From positions 1-35,017 of the forward strand of contig JABEVG010000083.1 in NCBI GenBank assembly GCA_013044075.1: DNA of 35,017 bases. The letters run 5' to 3'. This stretch comes from Gallionella sp. GTDB lineage: Bacteria > Pseudomonadota > Gammaproteobacteria > Burkholderiales > Gallionellaceae. Under the pieces are notes generated by a model. It ran no database searches. It saw only the letters and a program-made list of their open reading frames with translations, and had not been told where the DNA came from. Below are positions 33,004-35,017 of the stretch, piece by piece. The stretch's first letter is position 1. Each line of letters starts with the position of its first letter. A program made the translations under genes and the position numbers.

Positions 33004-33293
33004 TTTAGAGCACCGGAAATAATGCAAGACTCCGGTATACCGGAGTTATCTGCCGTGCTACCACGCGGCAGATAAAAAAACCGCCCTCTTTATGGCGAGC
33101 GGAAAAAAAGCCCAAACGGGGGGCGGCTGGGCTGGTTTTGGACTGTTTTAGATGTGTCATTTGATGCCCCCCTTGCTTTGTTCGTTGATTGGTGGTGAGA
33201 TAGGCGCGTGAAACAGGTGCGCACTAAATCGAGTGCGCAGAATAAGGCACTAAAAATAGTGCTGTCAAGAGAAATTTCTAGGAAGGCTGAAAA
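33004..33293. other. Hairpin-rich divergent control region between rep and the regulator
   Basis: No gene is seen. From left to right it holds: an 18-bp perfect palindrome (ACTCCGGTATACCGGAGT, 33029-33046); a stem TTATCTGCCG/CGGCAGATAA (33046-33055, 33066-33075) closed by a CGTG-CTAC-CACG tip; GCCCA...TGGGC near 33111-33133; and then the two operator palindromes. It is a candidate + strand origin and promoter region. Confidence 0.7.
33221..33262 (+). promoter_or_regulatory. Two matching operator palindromes upstream of the phage regulator
   Basis: GCACTAAATCGAGTGC (33221-33236) and GCACTAAAAATAGTGC (33247-33262) share arms GCACT/AGTGC with a 6-bp spacer, and their centres are 26 bp apart. 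They lie 32-73 bp before the regulator ATG. This is typical of dimeric repressor sites that autoregulate. Confidence 0.75.
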
Positions 33294-33659
33294 ATGGAAC
33301 TCAAGGAACTGATCGAACGGGCGGAAAAAGCCGCAGGCAGCCAGAAAGCACTAGGGATAATGCTTGGAATAAATCCAAGCAATATTAGAAATGCAAAAGC
33401 TGGGCAACAAGGATTGCCAAACTACGCATGCGTGATGATCGCCGACCTGATCGGCGAGGAGGACACCGTGGTGATCGCAGCCAGCGAACTGGTCACGGAG
33501 AAGAAAATCGAACGCCGGGCGTTCTGGGAAAAAAAGCTTGAGGCCTTGGCCGCTGGTTTCGCGGCCTTTTTTGTGGGTGTCATTTTGGTTGTGACACCTA
33601 CCCCATCGCAAGCCGCGCAGTTGTCGCAAGTCGTTGATTACAAACTGTATATTATGTAA
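33294..33659 (+). CDS. HTH phage regulator with C-terminal membrane segment (DUF3693-like)
   Basis: A 121-residue protein. The N-terminal helix-turn-helix is GSQKALGIMLGINPSNIRNA, then KAGQQGLPNYACVMIADLIG. A charged middle follows (TEKKIERRAFWEKKLEALAA) and a hydrophobic segment (GFAAFFVGVILVVTPTPSQA). AGGAAGG lies 7 bp before the ATG. The pattern resembles DUF3693-type phage repressor proteins. It is the only rightward gene at the right end and is preceded by paired operators, so it is likely an autoregulated repressor. The last codons (LYIM-stop) are encoded by the right Xer site; in the circular phage the frame would continue for 33 more codons. Confidence 0.8.
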   Translation: MELKELIERAEKAAGSQKALGIMLGINPSNIRNAKAGQQGLPNYACVMIADLIGEEDTVVIAASELVTEKKIERRAFWEKKLEALAAGFAAFFVGVILVVTPTPSQAAQLSQVVDYKLYIM

Positions 33660-33662
33660 ATA
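33635..33662 (+). other. dif-like Xer recombination site 3 (attR candidate)
   Basis: The centre TGTATA (33646-33651) and right arm TTATGTAAATA are good. The left arm TGATTACAAAC is degenerate. This is complementary to site 1, where only the left arm is good. Joining the left arm of site 1 with the right arm of site 3 rebuilds a plausible chromosomal dif (about 22 of 28 matches to E. coli). Confidence 0.75.
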
Positions 33663-33677
33663 ACGGCGGTACTAAAC

Positions 33678-34082
33678 TCAGTCACTAGATAACCATGCGT
33701 CATTGATCAATGGGTTGGTTGCGATAAATTCCAGTGCATTGTCATCCGGGTCGCGACAAAATAAGGCGCAGCGACCGGACTGGCTCAGTGTGTAAATCAC
33801 CTCCGACGCTTCCAGTCGTTTAATCAATCCATTCAAATCTGATACACCCAATGCCACATGGCGGTCGCGTCCGGCGTGCGCTGGACGTATCAACCCGACC
33901 TCAGGATTAGGGAGCAGCATGAGGTGAATCTGTTGACTGGGTGCTATGTCGTACCACACACCGTCGAAGCTCATCGTCGGGCGATGAGGATCCAACTGCA
34001 AACCAAGTATGCCTTCATAAAAAGCGCGCGCAGCCACTAGGTCGGCGGTTAAGAAAGTCGTGTGCAAAATTCCGGTGATCAT
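33678..34082 (-). CDS. VOC (glyoxalase/bleomycin-resistance) family protein
   Basis: A 134-residue protein with two beta-alpha-beta-beta-beta modules. The first starts GILHTTFLTADLVAARAFYE, and the second contains RHVALGVSDLNGLIKRLEAS, then CRDPDDNALEFI. Metal-ligand candidates are His in GILHTTF, a His in RDRHVAL and the Glu in ALEFIA. The superfamily includes glyoxalase I, dioxygenases and resistance proteins; the substrate cannot be told. It is the first chromosomal gene right of the prophage, with its stop 16 bp beyond dif-like site 3. Confidence 0.85.
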   Translation of the reverse strand: MITGILHTTFLTADLVAARAFYEGILGLQLDPHRPTMSFDGVWYDIAPSQQIHLMLLPNPEVGLIRPAHAGRDRHVALGVSDLNGLIKRLEASEVIYTLSQSGRCALFCRDPDDNALEFIATNPLINDAWLSSD

Positions 34083-34239
34083 GTTATTTGACGGAAAAAT
34101 TTGAAATGCGTGAAATTATACACAGGCAGGCAGTTTAGTTTTCAACGGGAGTGGGCGTTATTGAATGCGATTAAAGCGGTAACCGTGGCGTGATAGGCAG
34201 CAATCTCAAGCCGGCCCGTCGAACTCACCGCATTCCGGT

Positions 34240-35017
34240 CTAGTAAATAAACCGCTCGCTTAAATCCAGCAGATTCAGCCAAGCCAAAATCTGTTCCGAA
34301 CGCTCGTGTGCATTCTTGCGCGCCACGTTTTTCCGCTTGGCAATGATCAGCTCGTTCTTCATCGAATGTTCCCAGCCTATCAACTCGGTCACGGTCACTT
34401 GATAACCATGTGCCTCCAATAGCAGACAGCGCAACACATTGGTGAGCTGGCTGCCAAACTCACGGGTATGCAACGGATGCCGCCAGATTTCCGCGAGCGG
34501 TGTTTTGGCGAACGATTGATTCTTGTGTTTGTTCAGAACCGCCGCCACTTCCGCCTGGCAACACGGTACCAGTACGATGAATTTTGCCTGCTTGTGCAAG
34601 GCGAATTTGATCGCATCATCGGTCGCGGTATCGCACGCATGTAGTGCGGTCACGACATCGATTTGTTCGGGTAATTCCGGGGTATGAATCGATGCTTCCA
34701 CCGACACATTCAGAAACGACATGCGCGGGAAACCTAGCTTGGTTGCCAGCTGATGCGATCTTTCCACCAACTCCGCGCGCGTCTCGATGCCGTAGATATG
34801 CCCCGCTTCGCGCGACTTGAAAAACAAATCGTAAAGGATGAACCCCAGATAGGATTTTCCCGCCCCGTGATCCACCAGAGTCAGGTCTGGCTTGTCCGCC
34901 AACACCTCTTCCAGCAAAGGTTCGATAAAATGGAACAAGTGATACACCTGCTTCAGCTTGCGGCGGCTGTCCTGATTGAGCTTGCCGTCGCGCGTCAAAA
35001 TATGCAGCTCTTTGAGC
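34240..35017 (-). CDS. Class I SAM-dependent methyltransferase, 5' truncated
   Basis: At least 259 residues; the frame is open to the window edge (LKELHILTRDGKLNQDSRRK), so the N-terminus is outside. A Rossmann methyltransferase core is visible: motif I-like LTLVDHGAGKSYLGFILYDL, IYGIETRAELVERSHQLATK, the acidic strand EQIDVVTALHACDTATDDAI and FIVLVPCCQAEVAAVL. The HACD and PCC motifs are characteristic of a conserved methyltransferase group whose substrate I cannot name. Internal TTG codons such as 34998 are not good starts because homologous-looking sequence continues upstream. Confidence 0.85.
   Translation of the reverse strand, partial: LKELHILTRDGKLNQDSRRKLKQVYHLFHFIEPLLEEVLADKPDLTLVDHGAGKSYLGFILYDLFFKSREAGHIYGIETRAELVERSHQLATKLGFPRMSFLNVSVEASIHTPELPEQIDVVTALHACDTATDDAIKFALHKQAKFIVLVPCCQAEVAAVLNKHKNQSFAKTPLAEIWRHPLHTREFGSQLTNVLRCLLLEAHGYQVTVTELIGWEHSMKNELIIAKRKNVARKNAHERSEQILAWLNLLDLSERFIY

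Noticed and set aside
33046-33082. Intrinsic terminator at the TTATCTGCCG hairpin
   Set aside because: On the + strand the stem is followed by A, not T. On the - strand the T-run precedes the stem. Treated as an origin/control hairpin.
23640-33677. tRNA-associated integrase-type attachment site
   Set aside because: No tRNA gene and no tyrosine or serine integrase is visible at either end; the dif-like sites explain the junctions.

Overview
The window looks like a betaproteobacterial chromosome, possibly Nitrosomonadales/Gallionellaceae-like. That is inferred from the FimV, TsaE, AmiC and QueG types and the GC-rich coding style; it is not proven. Nearly everything is coding. The left two thirds is ordinary chromosome. 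The right third carries a filamentous (Inovirus-type) prophage and a small companion element, both sitting in Xer/dif-type recombination sites.

Region 1 (1-6207): the 3' part of cysM, a FimV-like peptidoglycan-binding protein, an ankyrin-repeat protein, an AmiC-type amidase overlapping tsaE, and queG divergent from tsaE.

Region 2 (6323-23639): a large glycogen/maltodextrin island. On the + strand are glgP, glk and glgA. On the - strand are glgB, pgi, an HD-GYP protein and a plasma-membrane H+-type P-ATPase. On the + strand again are glgC, a GH57 enzyme and malQ. Together they cover ADP-glucose synthesis (GlgC), chain elongation (GlgA), branching (GlgB), phosphorolysis (GlgP), glucan rearrangement (MalQ, GH57) and entry of glucose into glycolysis (Glk, Pgi). 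glgB and glgC are divergent from an 87-bp intergenic region.

Region 3 (about 23768-33662): three dif-like sites share the central hexamer TGTATA (at 23779, 25540 and 33646) and delimit two tandem elements with no integrase gene of their own. Element 1 (about 1.76 kb) has a 4-bp-overlapping operon that includes a XafT/VC1465-like (DUF3653-type) Xer-activator candidate, plus a 130-bp tandem repeat whose hairpin stems show compensatory changes. Element 2 (about 8.1 kb) is an inovirus: replication initiator, ssDNA-binding protein, duplicated Pf3-sized coat proteins, a 32-residue pVII/pIX-like protein, a TspB/pIII-like adsorption protein, a DUF2523/pVI-like protein, a Zot/pI ATPase, a tiny lipoprotein, several unknown small genes, and a rightward regulator preceded by two matching operators. 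The two elements share an identical 39-bp hairpin core with different but self-complementary basal arms. This suggests a helper phage plus satellite pair (compare CTX/RS1 and fs2/TLC of Vibrio). The regulator's stop codon lies inside the right Xer site, so its C-terminus is predicted to differ between the integrated and circular forms.

Region 4 (33678-35017): a VOC-family protein and the C-terminal part of a SAM-dependent methyltransferase, resuming ordinary chromosome. The dif-like sites and several FtsK-type GGGNAGGG motifs oriented toward them suggest that this window spans the replication terminus.
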